Assembly: GCF_003206135.1 (NCBI RefSeq)
Contig: NZ_PZJT01000009.1
Coordinates: forward strand, 59,387 to 123,386
Direction: 5' to 3'
DNA length: 64,000 nt
From: Salinicola salarius
Lineage (GTDB): Bacteria; Pseudomonadota; Gammaproteobacteria; Pseudomonadales; Halomonadaceae
In this document: positions 55,690 through 64,000 of the stretch, in pieces
How positions within the stretch are numbered: the first letter of the stretch is position 1
Layout: every line of letters starts with the position of its first letter
Program-made: the position numbers and the translations under genes
The notes under the pieces: generated by a model
The model's input: only the letters and a program-made list of their open reading frames with translations
What the model was told of the DNA's origin: nothing
The model's database searches: none

Positions 55690-57075
55690 TCAGAATGCCG
55701 GATCATCCGCCTTTGCCGATTCGTCAGCGGCCTTTGGCAGGATCAGGTTGAGCACGATCGATACCAGCGCGCCGGGGATCAAGCCGGATTCCAGCAATAC
55801 GCCGATCTGATCGGGCGCGCCCGCGTAAAGCCCGCTCTGGGCCGGCAAGCCGATGGCGACGGCCAGCGAGACGCCGACGATCAGCATGTTGCGCTTGTTG
55901 AACGCGGCATGGGAAAGCATCTTCACCCCCGCGCTGGCGATCATCCCGAACATGATGATCACTGCGCCGCCCAGCACCGCGGCGGGAATCGCCGAAACCA
56001 CCGCGCCGAGCTTGGGAATCAGCCCCGCCAGCACCAGGAAGCCACCGCCAATGGCGACCACGAAACGGCTGGCGACACCGGTCAGGGCAACCAGCCCGAC
56101 GTTCTGGCTGAAGCTGATCTGCGGGAAGGCACCGAACAGTGCCGCGAAACTGCTGGAAAGACCATCGGCCATCACGCCACCGGACAGCTCTCGCGGCGTG
56201 GCCTCGCGCTCGGCGCCGCCAATCGCCGTGCCGGAAATGTCGCCGATCGACTCGGCGCAGGTCACTACCGCCATCAGCGTGATCGCCAGAATCGCCGCCG
56301 GATCGAAACTCAGCCCGATCTCGAAGGGGACCGGCAGCTGGAACCAGCTGGCATCGGCGACCTTGGAAAAGTCGAGCAGGCCGAACGGCGCGGCTACCGC
56401 ACAGCCGACGAGGATGCCGATCAACACCGCAGCCTCGGAGAGAAAGCCGCGACAGAACTGATGAAACGCCACGGTGACGATGAAGACCAGCGCGGCCAGC
56501 AACAGATGATGCGGTGCCCCGAAGTCCTCGGCACCGACGCCGCCGCCGACATAGGCGAAGCCCACCGGCAACAGCAGGATGCCGATCAGCAGCACGAAGG
56601 TGCCCGAAACCACGGGCGGGAAGAACACGCTCAAACGCTTGTAGAAGACGCCCACCACTGCCATCGCCAACCCGCCGATCAGTGCGCCGCCGAAGACCGC
56701 CGGCAGCCCTTGACTGGCAGCGATCGGAATCATCACCGGCACGAAGCCGAAGCTGGTGCCCATGACGATCGGCAGACGCGCGCCCAGCGGGCCGATCCCC
56801 AGCGTCTGGACCAGGGTGGCGATCCCCGCCACGAACATCGCCATCTGTACCAGGAAGACGGTATCCGCCCCTGAAAGGCCCGCCGCGCCGGCGATGATCA
56901 GCGGCACGGCGGCATTGCTGACGAACATCGCCAGCACATGTTGTATACCAAGTGGAACCGCCTTTCGGAGCGGTGGGAAGTAGTCGATATCGCGTAGCCG
57001 ACTATCGTTTTCGTTGACGTGAAGGCGGCATTCTTCCTTGGAATGACGGCTTGCCGCGGTGGTGTCCTGATTCAT
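55690..57075 (-). CDS. NCS2-family xanthine/urate-type permease
   Basis: A 461-residue membrane protein with about 13-14 helices. The NCS2 motif is QNVGLVALTGVASR, which matches xanthine and urate permeases (QNxGVxxxTGVASR) more than uracil permease (UraA has TRVYSR). LGIQHVLAMFVSNAAVPLIIAG and ESIGDISGTAIGG are also typical. The polar N-terminal 35 residues are unusual but hydrophilic. It lies near a NepI-like purine exporter, which suggests purine traffic. The ATG at 57075 lies ahead of an AT-rich leader. Confidence 0.9.
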   Translation of the reverse strand: MNQDTTAASRHSKEECRLHVNENDSRLRDIDYFPPLRKAVPLGIQHVLAMFVSNAAVPLIIAGAAGLSGADTVFLVQMAMFVAGIATLVQTLGIGPLGARLPIVMGTSFGFVPVMIPIAASQGLPAVFGGALIGGLAMAVVGVFYKRLSVFFPPVVSGTFVLLIGILLLPVGFAYVGGGVGAEDFGAPHHLLLAALVFIVTVAFHQFCRGFLSEAAVLIGILVGCAVAAPFGLLDFSKVADASWFQLPVPFEIGLSFDPAAILAITLMAVVTCAESIGDISGTAIGGAEREATPRELSGGVMADGLSSSFAALFGAFPQISFSQNVGLVALTGVASRFVVAIGGGFLVLAGLIPKLGAVVSAIPAAVLGGAVIIMFGMIASAGVKMLSHAAFNKRNMLIVGVSLAVAIGLPAQSGLYAGAPDQIGVLLESGLIPGALVSIVLNLILPKAADESAKADDPAF

Positions 57076-57181
57076 CGAATACTCCAGAGTCCGTTGTTGT
57101 TGTCTACCTTTGTCGAACTACTCTAGAGCGTTTTTGTGTACAAAAAAACCGGTAAAGCGAAAGGCGTGGATGGCGCCGGCT

Positions 57182-57622
57182 TCAGTCCTCGTTCGGCCAC
57201 CAGCGCGCCAGCACGGATTCTGCCTGGCGCTTGATGTCCTCGTCGATATAGATCGACACGGCCACCAGCGCGGCGGCCAGTACGCTGGCGTCATCGGTAT
57301 AGCCGACACCGGCGACGAAGTCGGGGATCGCATCCAGCGGCGAGATGAAATAGCCAAGCGCCCCGATGATCGTCGACTTCGCCCAGAGCGGAACATCGGG
57401 TCGCTTGAGCACGAAATAGAGCTGGAGCGCCTTCAGCGCCACCTCGCGCCCGGCGCGCTTGCCGAAGCGCGTCAGCTTGCGCCAGAAGCGCTCATCGCTG
57501 TAGCTGTCCTGGTGCTTGGCGGGTGCTTCGGAACCGGACGGTAATTCGACCGCCACGTCAGCGGGCAGATAAATGGTGTCGTCGTGCTCGATACGGCGGG
57601 AGTAGCGAGAGAAAATCTTCAT
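57182..57622 (-). CDS. YkvA-family (DUF1232) protein
   Basis: A 146-residue protein with a C-terminal DUF1232 domain: VPLWAKSTIIGALGYFISPLDAIPDFVAGVGYTDDASVLAAALV (quoted in parts: IIGALGYFISPLDAIPDF and GYTDDASVLAAAL). This segment is hydrophobic and usually lies in the membrane. The N-terminal 60 residues are polar. Function unknown. It precedes the permease gene on the same strand (106 bases) and is divergent from the NepI-like gene. Confidence 0.85.
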   Translation of the reverse strand: MKIFSRYSRRIEHDDTIYLPADVAVELPSGSEAPAKHQDSYSDERFWRKLTRFGKRAGREVALKALQLYFVLKRPDVPLWAKSTIIGALGYFISPLDAIPDFVAGVGYTDDASVLAAALVAVSIYIDEDIKRQAESVLARWWPNED

Positions 57623-57916
57623 GATCGGGCTCCGTCATTGCGGGCGGTATCCCAGTCTAGGCAGAGGATCGGCCGGCGCCCAATTTCTTCGAGTGCCGGC
57701 CGGCACGGGCGGAAGCCTCGAGGGCGATCCTCGGCCCAGACCCATGAGCCAGTCGCGCCAGAGTCTGGCGGCGACAGCGAGCGGCGGAAGCGTTCGACGA
57801 ATGCCGAGCTGCATTTTCGGACTTTTGGTCAAACATGCCGGAGCTTTAGTGATAGAGGAGCTTGCGATACTACTTTAGTCTAGGCGCCATCCCAAGTCTT
57901 GACCGGAAATCTCGAA

Positions 57917-59149
57917 ATGACGACGCAAGAACCTCGACACGCGCCGCAGACGGTGCCAGAGCCCTCGCGCTGGATCGCCGTATTCTCGCTGACGATGGGC
58001 GTGTTCAGCCTGGTGATGGCGGAATTTTTGCCGGCCAGCCTGCTGACGCCGATGGCGGAGTCGCTCGCGATCAGCGAGGGGCAAGCCGGGCAGGCCGTTA
58101 CCGTAACGGCGATCGTGGCACTGCTTTCAGGATTGCTGGTGACGGCAGTGACCCAGCGGCTCGATCGCCGTCATGTGCTGCTGGCGTTCTCCGTACTGAT
58201 GATCGCCGCCAACCTGACGGTGGCGTTCGCGCCGCATCTGGCCTGGCTACTGCTCGGGCGGGTATTGCTCGGCGTGGCATTGGGTGGGTTCTGGGCGCTC
58301 TCGACCGCGACGGTCATGCGGCTGGTGGCCGAGCATGACGTGCCGCGCGCGCTGTCCGTGATCTTCACCGGCGTGCCCATCGCCACCATCAGCGCCGCGG
58401 CACTGGGCAGCTATCTCGGCGATGTGATCGGCTGGCGCAACGTCTTCCTGCTGGCGACGGCGCTCTCGGTGGCGACGCTGGTACTGCAATATGTCACCTT
58501 GCCGCGGATGACGCCCGAGCGCCCGACACCGCTCGGCACCTTGGTCAGCGTGATCAAGCGGCCGGGCATGGGCGCGGGCATCATCGCCATCGTACTGGTG
58601 TTCTGCGGCCACTTCGCTTTCTTCACCTACGTACGTCCGTTCCTCGAGGGTGTGTCGCGGATGAGCATCAACGAACTCTCCTCGACCCTGCTGGCGTTCG
58701 GCGTGGCGAACTTCGTCGGCACGCTGGTCGCGGGATTCCTGCTCGAGCGCAGCCTGCGGTTGACGCTGCTGCTGATGCCGCTGGTCATGGGCGTGCTGGG
58801 CTGGCTGCTGGCCAGCCTGGGCGGCTTCTCGATGGGCACCGATGCCATCATGGTGGCGACATGGGGCTTCGCCTTCGGCGCGGTGCCGGTCGCCTGGTCG
58901 ACCTGGATCACTCGCGTCGTGCCGGACGAGGCCGAAAGCGGCGGCGGTCTCATCGTGGCCTCGATCCAGCTGGCGATTGCGCTGGGCGCGGCCGTCGGCG
59001 GCGTCATGTTCGATATCAGCGGAGTCCTGGGCGTCTGTGCGACGGCCGGCACGCTGCTGCTGGCCGCTGCCGCGCTGATCCTGGTGGCGGTCAGGACGCG
59101 GCCGGAGGCGTCGGCCGATCGCGACGCCATGGCGGCAACCTGTCAGTAA
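57917..59149 (+). CDS. NepI-like MFS purine ribonucleoside exporter
   Basis: A 410-residue major-facilitator protein with twelve helices. It is close to E. coli NepI (purine ribonucleoside efflux) over EFLPASLLTPMAESLAISEGQAGQAVTVTA, GRVLLGVALGGFWALSTATVMRLV and PVAWSTWITRVVPDEAESGG (quoted in parts). The start at 57917 (MTTQEPRHAP) is used; a TTG at 57899 would add six residues. It is divergent from the YkvA gene with 294 bases between, which contain no other gene that I can support. The purine permease nearby moves purines in the opposite direction. Confidence 0.85.
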   Translation: MTTQEPRHAPQTVPEPSRWIAVFSLTMGVFSLVMAEFLPASLLTPMAESLAISEGQAGQAVTVTAIVALLSGLLVTAVTQRLDRRHVLLAFSVLMIAANLTVAFAPHLAWLLLGRVLLGVALGGFWALSTATVMRLVAEHDVPRALSVIFTGVPIATISAAALGSYLGDVIGWRNVFLLATALSVATLVLQYVTLPRMTPERPTPLGTLVSVIKRPGMGAGIIAIVLVFCGHFAFFTYVRPFLEGVSRMSINELSSTLLAFGVANFVGTLVAGFLLERSLRLTLLLMPLVMGVLGWLLASLGGFSMGTDAIMVATWGFAFGAVPVAWSTWITRVVPDEAESGGGLIVASIQLAIALGAAVGGVMFDISGVLGVCATAGTLLLAAAALILVAVRTRPEASADRDAMAATCQ

Positions 59150-59296
59150 ACGTGAAAACCTCGGCAGCCCGGCCGGCGGCGCCGCGGTATCGGCCGGGAT
59201 TCGGCCGGGAGGATGGGCGAGCTCATCTTGCTTGTCGGGCAGGGATGATGGTCTGCTATAAGGAACCGCCCCAAGGACCATCGAAAGGAACCGACG

Positions 59297-60961
59297 ATGA
59301 GTATCGACCCCCAAGCAGGACGCTTGCCCGACGAACACAGTCTCGCCAACCTGCCGCGTCTGGTGTCGCGCTATTACAGCGAACGCCCGGACGCCAGCGA
59401 CCCCGGCCAGCAGGTTGCCTTCGGCACTTCGGGCCACCGCGGCTCGTCGCTGAAGACGAGCTTCAACGAGTGGCACATCCTGGCGACGACCCAGGCGATC
59501 TGCGAGTATCGCGAGGCCCAGGGGATCGATGGGCCGCTGTTCATCGGCATGGATACGCATGCGCTGTCCGAGCCGGCCTTCGTCTCCGCGCTGGAAGTGC
59601 TGGCGGCCAACGGTGTCGAGACGCGGATCGACGCCGGCTGCGAGGAGACCGGCGGTGAGGTCGGTTACACGCCGACGCCGGCGATCTCCAACGCCATTCT
59701 GGTCTACAACCAGGGGCGCACCAGCGGCCTGGCCGACGGCATCGTGATCACGCCGTCGCACAATCCGCCGGTGGATGGCGGCTTCAAGTACAACCCCACC
59801 AACGGCGGCCCTGCCGATACCAATGTCACCAAGTGGATTCAGGAGCGCGCCAACGAGCTGCTCGCCGGCGGGCTCGAGGGCGTTCGCCGCGTCAGTTATG
59901 CCGAAGCGCTGAAGGCGCCGACCACCCAGCGTTTCGATTACATCGACAGCTACGTCAGCGGGTTGGACAAGGTCATCGACATGGCCGCAATTCGCGATTC
60001 CGGGCTCAAGTTCGGTGTCGATCCGCTGGGCGGCGCCGGCGTGCACTACTGGCCGCGTATCGCCAAGCGCTACGATCTGCCGCTGGAGGTGATCTCCACC
60101 ACCGTCGACCCGACCTTCCGCTTCATGCGCGTCGACTGGGACGGCAAGATCCGCATGGACTGCTCGTCGCCCCATGCCATGGCAGGGCTGATCGAGAACA
60201 AGGATCGCTTCGACGTCTCGTTTGCCTGCGACACCGACCACGATCGCCACGGTATCGTCGCGCGCTCGACCGGGCTTCTGAATCCCAACCATTATCTGGC
60301 CGTCGCCATCGAGTATCTCTTTACTCACCGCCCGAACTGGAGCGACAAGGCTGCCATCGGCAAGACGCTGGTCTCCTCGTCGATGATCGATTACGTCGCC
60401 GAAGGCCTGGGCCGGGACGTGGTCGAGGTGCCGGTGGGCTTCAAGTGGTTCGTCGATGGTCTGATCGAAGGCACTCTCGGCTTCGGCGGCGAGGAATCCG
60501 CCGGCGCCTCGTTCCTGACGCGGGACGGCAAGCCCTGGTCCACCGACAAGGACGGGATCATTCTCGGTCTATTGGCCGCCGAGATCACCGCCGTGACCGG
60601 TAAGGACCCGGGCGAGCGCTATCAGGCCCTCACCGAACGTTTCGGCGCGCCGGTCTACGAGCGCGTGGACGCGCCGGCCAACCGCGAGCAGAAGGCCAAG
60701 CTCGGCAAGCTCACGCCGGAACAGGTCACCGCCGACACGCTCGCCGGCCATCCGATTACCCGCAAGCTGACCGAAGCGCCTGGCAACGGCGCCGCCATCG
60801 GCGGGCTCAAGGTGGTTACCGAGGCGGGCTGGTTCGCCGCGCGCCCCTCCGGCACCGAGGATGTCTACAAGATCTATGCCGAAAGCTTCGAAGGCGAGGA
60901 GCATCTCAAGCGGATTCAGGAAGAGGCCAAGACGCTGGTCGACCAGGTACTGGCGGGCTAG
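59297..60961 (+). CDS. pgm: Phosphoglucomutase, alpha-D-glucose phosphate-specific
   Basis: Pgm interconverts glucose-1-phosphate and glucose-6-phosphate for glycogen, trehalose, LPS and osmolyte synthesis. The 554-residue protein fits the bacterial type (E. coli 546). The phosphoserine loop is [17 protein letters not shown], the metal loop is [10 protein letters not shown], the sugar loop is [13 protein letters not shown], and the phosphate site is [24 protein letters not shown] lies eight bases upstream of the ATG. The enzyme supplies hexose phosphates for the pathway served by the phosphatase at 62558. Confidence 0.96.
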   Translation: MSIDPQAGRLPDEHSLANLPRLVSRYYSERPDASDPGQQVAFGTSGHRGSSLKTSFNEWHILATTQAICEYREAQGIDGPLFIGMDTHALSEPAFVSALEVLAANGVETRIDAGCEETGGEVGYTPTPAISNAILVYNQGRTSGLADGIVITPSHNPPVDGGFKYNPTNGGPADTNVTKWIQERANELLAGGLEGVRRVSYAEALKAPTTQRFDYIDSYVSGLDKVIDMAAIRDSGLKFGVDPLGGAGVHYWPRIAKRYDLPLEVISTTVDPTFRFMRVDWDGKIRMDCSSPHAMAGLIENKDRFDVSFACDTDHDRHGIVARSTGLLNPNHYLAVAIEYLFTHRPNWSDKAAIGKTLVSSSMIDYVAEGLGRDVVEVPVGFKWFVDGLIEGTLGFGGEESAGASFLTRDGKPWSTDKDGIILGLLAAEITAVTGKDPGERYQALTERFGAPVYERVDAPANREQKAKLGKLTPEQVTADTLAGHPITRKLTEAPGNGAAIGGLKVVTEAGWFAARPSGTEDVYKIYAESFEGEEHLKRIQEEAKTLVDQVLAG

Positions 60962-60993
60962 ATCCAGCGACGAGTCGACCCTGAAGGAATAGC

Positions 60994-61027
60994 AAGAGCG
61001 GGCTGCGCATGCAGCCCGCTCTTTTTT
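60994..61027 (+). terminator. Rho-independent terminator after pgm
   Basis: AAGAGCGGGCTGC pairs with GCAGCCCGCTCTT around a short loop, followed by TTTT. It also separates pgm from the converging gabD. Confidence 0.92.
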
Positions 61028-61060
61028 GCGTTTCAAACCATACTCATCACGTCATGCCAA

Positions 61061-62509
61061 TCACCCCATATGGGTGACCAGCTTGGTGGTGAGATAGGCT
61101 TCCAGCGCTTCGCTGCCGCCTTCGGAGCCGTAGCCGGAATCCTTGATGCCGCCGAAGGGAAGTTCAGGTAGCGCAATACCCAGATGGTTGATGGTCAGCA
61201 TGCCCGCCTCCAGCCGGTCGCTGAGCGCCTGGGCGGTCTTCGACGAGGCGGTGAAGGCATAGGCGGCCAGCCCGAATGGCAGGCGGTTGGCCTCGGCCAG
61301 TGCCTCTTCCAGGTCGTCGAACGGAACCAGCAGCGCCAATGGGCCGAACGGTTCTTCGTTCATTGCACGCATCTGCGGCGTCAGCCCGGTCAGTACCGTC
61401 GGTTCGAAGAAATAACCGGGGCCGTCGGAGCCCTTGCCGCCGAGCTGGACGGTCGCGCCCTGGCTGCGGGCATCGTCGATCAGGGCTTCCAGTGCCGGAC
61501 GACGGCGCTCGTTGGCTAGCGGCCCCATGGTCACGTCGGGGTCGAGTCCATTGCCGACCTTGATCTCGCGGGCCAGGGCGACGAAGCGTTCGAGGAAGGT
61601 TTCGAACACGCCGCGTTGAATCAGGAAGCGGGTCGGCGAGACGCAGACCTGACCGGCATTGCGGAATTTCGAACCGACCAGAAGCCGTGCGGCCTGTTCG
61701 ACATCGGCATCGTCGAAGACCAGCGCCGGCGCATGGCCGCCCAGCTCCATGGTCGCGAGCTTCATGTGCTCGCCGGCCATGGCGGCCAGTTGCTTGCCGA
61801 CCGGGGTGGAGCCGGTGAAGGTGACCTTGCGGATCGTCGGATGAGGAATCAGGTAGCTGGAAATTTCCGACGGTACGCCGTAGACCAGGCCGATGACGCC
61901 GGCCGGTACGCCGGCATCGGCGAAGGCTCGAATCAGCTCGGCGGGAGAGGCGGGGGTCTCTTCCGGCGCCTTGACGATGATCGAACAGCCGGTGGCGAGC
62001 GCCGAGGAGAGCTTGCGAACCACCTGGTTGATCGGGAAGTTCCATGGCGTGAAGGCCGCGACCGGGCCGACCGGCTGGCGGACGACACGCTGCTCGACGC
62101 CGGCTGCCCGGGCCGGCACGATGCGCCCGTAGGTCCGGCGGCCTTCTTCCGCCAGCCAGTCGATGGTATCGGCGGCGGCCAGGGTTTCACCGCGTGCCTC
62201 GGCCAGCGGCTTGCCCTGTTCCTGGGTCATCAGCCGTGCGATGCCATCGGCGCGTTCGCGCAGCAGCTCGGCCGCCTTGCGCATGATCTTGTAGCGCTCG
62301 AACGCGGAAGTGGCGCGCCAGGTCTGGAAGCCGCGTTCGGCGGCGGCCAGGGCAGCGTCGAGATCGCTGGTGGCGGCATGCGCGACCCGGCCGATCACCT
62401 CGCCGGTAGCGGGATTGATCACATCGATCTGGCGACCATCCTGGCCTTCGCGCCATTCGCCGTCGATATAGAGTCTTACGTCGGAGTAGGATTGTGTTTC
62501 GAGGGACAT
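61061..62509 (-). CDS. gabD: Succinate-semialdehyde dehydrogenase GabD
   Basis: A 482-residue aldehyde dehydrogenase. The catalytic Glu is in [16 protein letters not shown] and the Cys in [34 protein letters not shown] and [11 protein letters not shown] form the NAD(P) site. It most resembles the NAD-dependent succinate-semialdehyde dehydrogenases of GABA breakdown, but related enzymes act on other semialdehydes and alpha-ketoglutarate semialdehyde. No gabT is adjacent. AAGGAG lies nine bases upstream of the ATG at 62509. It lies 48 bases downstream of the phosphatase gene on the same strand. Confidence 0.88.
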   Translation of the reverse strand: MSLETQSYSDVRLYIDGEWREGQDGRQIDVINPATGEVIGRVAHAATSDLDAALAAAERGFQTWRATSAFERYKIMRKAAELLRERADGIARLMTQEQGKPLAEARGETLAAADTIDWLAEEGRRTYGRIVPARAAGVEQRVVRQPVGPVAAFTPWNFPINQVVRKLSSALATGCSIIVKAPEETPASPAELIRAFADAGVPAGVIGLVYGVPSEISSYLIPHPTIRKVTFTGSTPVGKQLAAMAGEHMKLATMELGGHAPALVFDDADVEQAARLLVGSKFRNAGQVCVSPTRFLIQRGVFETFLERFVALAREIKVGNGLDPDVTMGPLANERRRPALEALIDDARSQGATVQLGGKGSDGPGYFFEPTVLTGLTPQMRAMNEEPFGPLALLVPFDDLEEALAEANRLPFGLAAYAFTASSKTAQALSDRLEAGMLTINHLGIALPELPFGGIKDSGYGSEGGSEALEAYLTTKLVTHMG

Positions 62510-62557
62510 GCAATGCTCCTTGTGGATGTGTTGTTTGTCGGTGCCATGTGTCGCCGT

Positions 62558-63880
62558 TCAGCCATCATAACCGCTCGGCGCCGGCTGCGGAGCCGTGCTT
62601 GCCCAGCGTGCGGTCAGCGTACAAAAGAAGTCGATGTACTGGCTGTGGCCGTGGGGAAAGATCACGTCCAGCGTCAGCGGATCGTCGGCATCGCTGATCC
62701 CTTCCAGCGCCGGCCAGACATCGATATCCGGATTCTCGGCATGGCGTGACAGCCGCTCGATATCCACCCCGGCGCGCCGCACCTCGCCGCCGCTGCTGTC
62801 GACGTAGAGCACCCGGTTGCCGCTGTCGAATGCATCCCCCAGCTGCTGGACCAGAGTCAGGAAGCCGCGATCGCTGCCGCCGCGCTGGCGCTCGGCCTGC
62901 GGGTCGTCCGGCTGGATGAACGAGGTCACGGTATCCCCGACGCCGACGATACGCGGCATCAACGCGGGATCGAAATGCTCGCGAGCCAGCTGCAGCAGTG
63001 CGGCGTGGTCACGAGGCGCTTCCCGGGCATTGAAGGCCTCGCCCAGTGGGTAGCGGCCGGTATGGCGATGATAGTAGCGGTTGAGGATGACCAGCACGCC
63101 GACTTCCTTGACGGCGCCACGCAGCATCAGCTGGAAGTCAGTGGTGCCGGCGTTGCCGCCACTGCTGCCATCGTCGACGCTCTCCCGCAGGCGCTCGTTG
63201 CCTTGCGCGTCCCGCCCGGCATTGGGGGCGTAGTGGATGAAAAAGGCGTCGTCGAGGCCGGCCTGGCCGGCGGCTTCCAGGCGTTCGCGCATGAAATCGG
63301 CAGCGGCGATCTGCAGCGCTCGATAGCGCGCGGGAGCGTCCCGCCAATGGCGGTAGAAGACGTTGAGGTTGAGTGTCGGCGACGCCAGGTTGTCGAGCAC
63401 CGCAGCGGCGATCAGGTCGCGCCGCACGTCGGCCGGCAAGCCGTAAGGCGGCCGGGACAGCAGCGCGTCGAGAAAAGCCTCGGCCTGAGCGGGGAACGCC
63501 TCGAGGAACGCCAGTTCGGCATCGGTGACGCCGGGATGGCTGACGCTGCCGAAGCGATCCTGCCACTGTACCCCGCCGGCCGCCAGGCCCGGCAGATAGC
63601 AACCCTGTTCGCCGGCTCGGTCGGGCGTCTCGAACAGCGCCTCGACGATGCCGTTCACCCCGCGCGAGCCGATATGCTCGCCATTGGTCAACACGAAGAA
63701 GTGGCCGTCGAGCTGGCGCGCGGCATCGAGATAACGGCGTTCCAGGCGCCGGGTCAACGGGTCGCCGACCAGCCCCATGCAGACGCCGTCCAGATCCTGG
63801 ATGATCAGCAGGTTGTCGGTAGCCGCCAGTTCGTCCAGCAGGCGGGCGTGATCGAGCGAAAAGGGGCGAGTCGGGGGCAT
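62558..63880 (-). CDS. ggpP: Glucosylglycerol-3-phosphate phosphatase (StpA/GgpP-like)
   Basis: A 440-residue HAD-type phosphatase matching cyanobacterial StpA, which removes phosphate from glucosylglycerol-phosphate to give the compatible solute glucosylglycerol. The N-terminal segment DNLLIIQDLDGVCMGLVGDPLTRRLE contains the DxD nucleophile pair (quoted in parts: IIQDLDGVCMGLV). FVLTNGEHIGSRGVNGIVEALF and RIVGVGDTVTSFIQPDD follow. An in-frame TTG at 63886 could add two residues. The synthase gene (ggpS) would be expected upstream, beyond the right edge. Salt-induced osmolyte synthesis fits a halophile. Confidence 0.86.
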   Translation of the reverse strand: MPPTRPFSLDHARLLDELAATDNLLIIQDLDGVCMGLVGDPLTRRLERRYLDAARQLDGHFFVLTNGEHIGSRGVNGIVEALFETPDRAGEQGCYLPGLAAGGVQWQDRFGSVSHPGVTDAELAFLEAFPAQAEAFLDALLSRPPYGLPADVRRDLIAAAVLDNLASPTLNLNVFYRHWRDAPARYRALQIAAADFMRERLEAAGQAGLDDAFFIHYAPNAGRDAQGNERLRESVDDGSSGGNAGTTDFQLMLRGAVKEVGVLVILNRYYHRHTGRYPLGEAFNAREAPRDHAALLQLAREHFDPALMPRIVGVGDTVTSFIQPDDPQAERQRGGSDRGFLTLVQQLGDAFDSGNRVLYVDSSGGEVRRAGVDIERLSRHAENPDIDVWPALEGISDADDPLTLDVIFPHGHSQYIDFFCTLTARWASTAPQPAPSGYDG

Positions 63881-64000
63881 GGTCAACGTCTTGTTCGGCG
63901 GCGAATGGCAATGACGCGGAAATCGCGGTTCGCCACCAGTATAACGTCAGGCTTCGAGACGAATAGCCGCGGTTTGCCCGACCGGAAAGCCGCGACTAGG

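Noticed and set aside
58247-60328. 693-residue open frame antisense to the NepI-like gene and pgm
   Set aside because: It crosses two real genes and their spacer, with no ribosome binding site or recognisable domain.

Overview
This window is a chromosomal segment of a gammaproteobacterium, most likely a halophilic member of the Halomonadaceae (Halomonas, Salinicola or Kushneria-like; genus not resolved). The evidence is the GC-rich coding style, the gammaproteobacterial housekeeping order ftsH-folP-glmM-tpiA-secG-tRNA-Leu-tRNA-fMet-rimP-nusA-infB-rbfA-truB-rpsO, and osmolyte genes (choline sulfatase and a glucosylglycerol-phosphate phosphatase). I see no insertion sequence, prophage, rRNA operon or CRISPR array.

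Bases 1-14000 are the conserved core: a truncated yhbY facing away from rlmE, then ftsH, folP/glmM (overlapping), tpiA and secG, two tRNA genes, and the translation/transcription operon from rimP to rpsO. The usual next gene, pnp, is absent. A hairpin and a strong terminator close the block, and eutBC follows.

Bases 14000-31600 are metabolic: ethanolamine ammonia-lyase without microcompartment genes, choline sulfatase, the ABC-F protein YbiT, a cysteine hydrolase, an exported arylsulfotransferase-like protein, a HemY-type protoporphyrinogen oxidase, a HAD phosphatase, a reverse-strand operon of serine hydrolase, gamma-glutamyltransferase and hydroxyacid dehydrogenase, a ubiquinone hydroxylase and a short 6-phosphogluconate dehydrogenase. 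Bases 31700-35900 carry class Ib ribonucleotide reductase nrdHIEF behind an NrdR-like box, with a strong hairpin between nrdE and nrdF.

Bases 36000-50400 are accessory: a Spy/CpxP-like protein with two repeats, a NUDIX enzyme, a DUF533 protein, a chemoreceptor with almost no sensor domain, a frameshifted MFS exporter divergent from a TetR gene, mntP behind a manganese riboswitch with a good promoter, a naturally short arfA, a cyclodeaminase-like protein, two amino-acid exporter/regulator pairs (AraC-LysE and XRE/cupin-RhtA), a class C beta-lactamase and mqo.

Bases 50600-64000 hold several poorly known small genes (a 46-residue ORF coupled to a DUF6438 lipoprotein, a 57-residue secreted peptide, a Cas2/SinR-like 90-residue protein), a gamma-carbonic anhydrase, a CPWC thioredoxin, ChaC, a helix-hairpin-helix protein, a purine transporter pair (xanthine/urate permease and NepI-like exporter), pgm, gabD and the glucosylglycerol-phosphate phosphatase. 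Three genes in the window have triple imperfect tandem repeats of 12, 13 or 20 bp just upstream of their starts.
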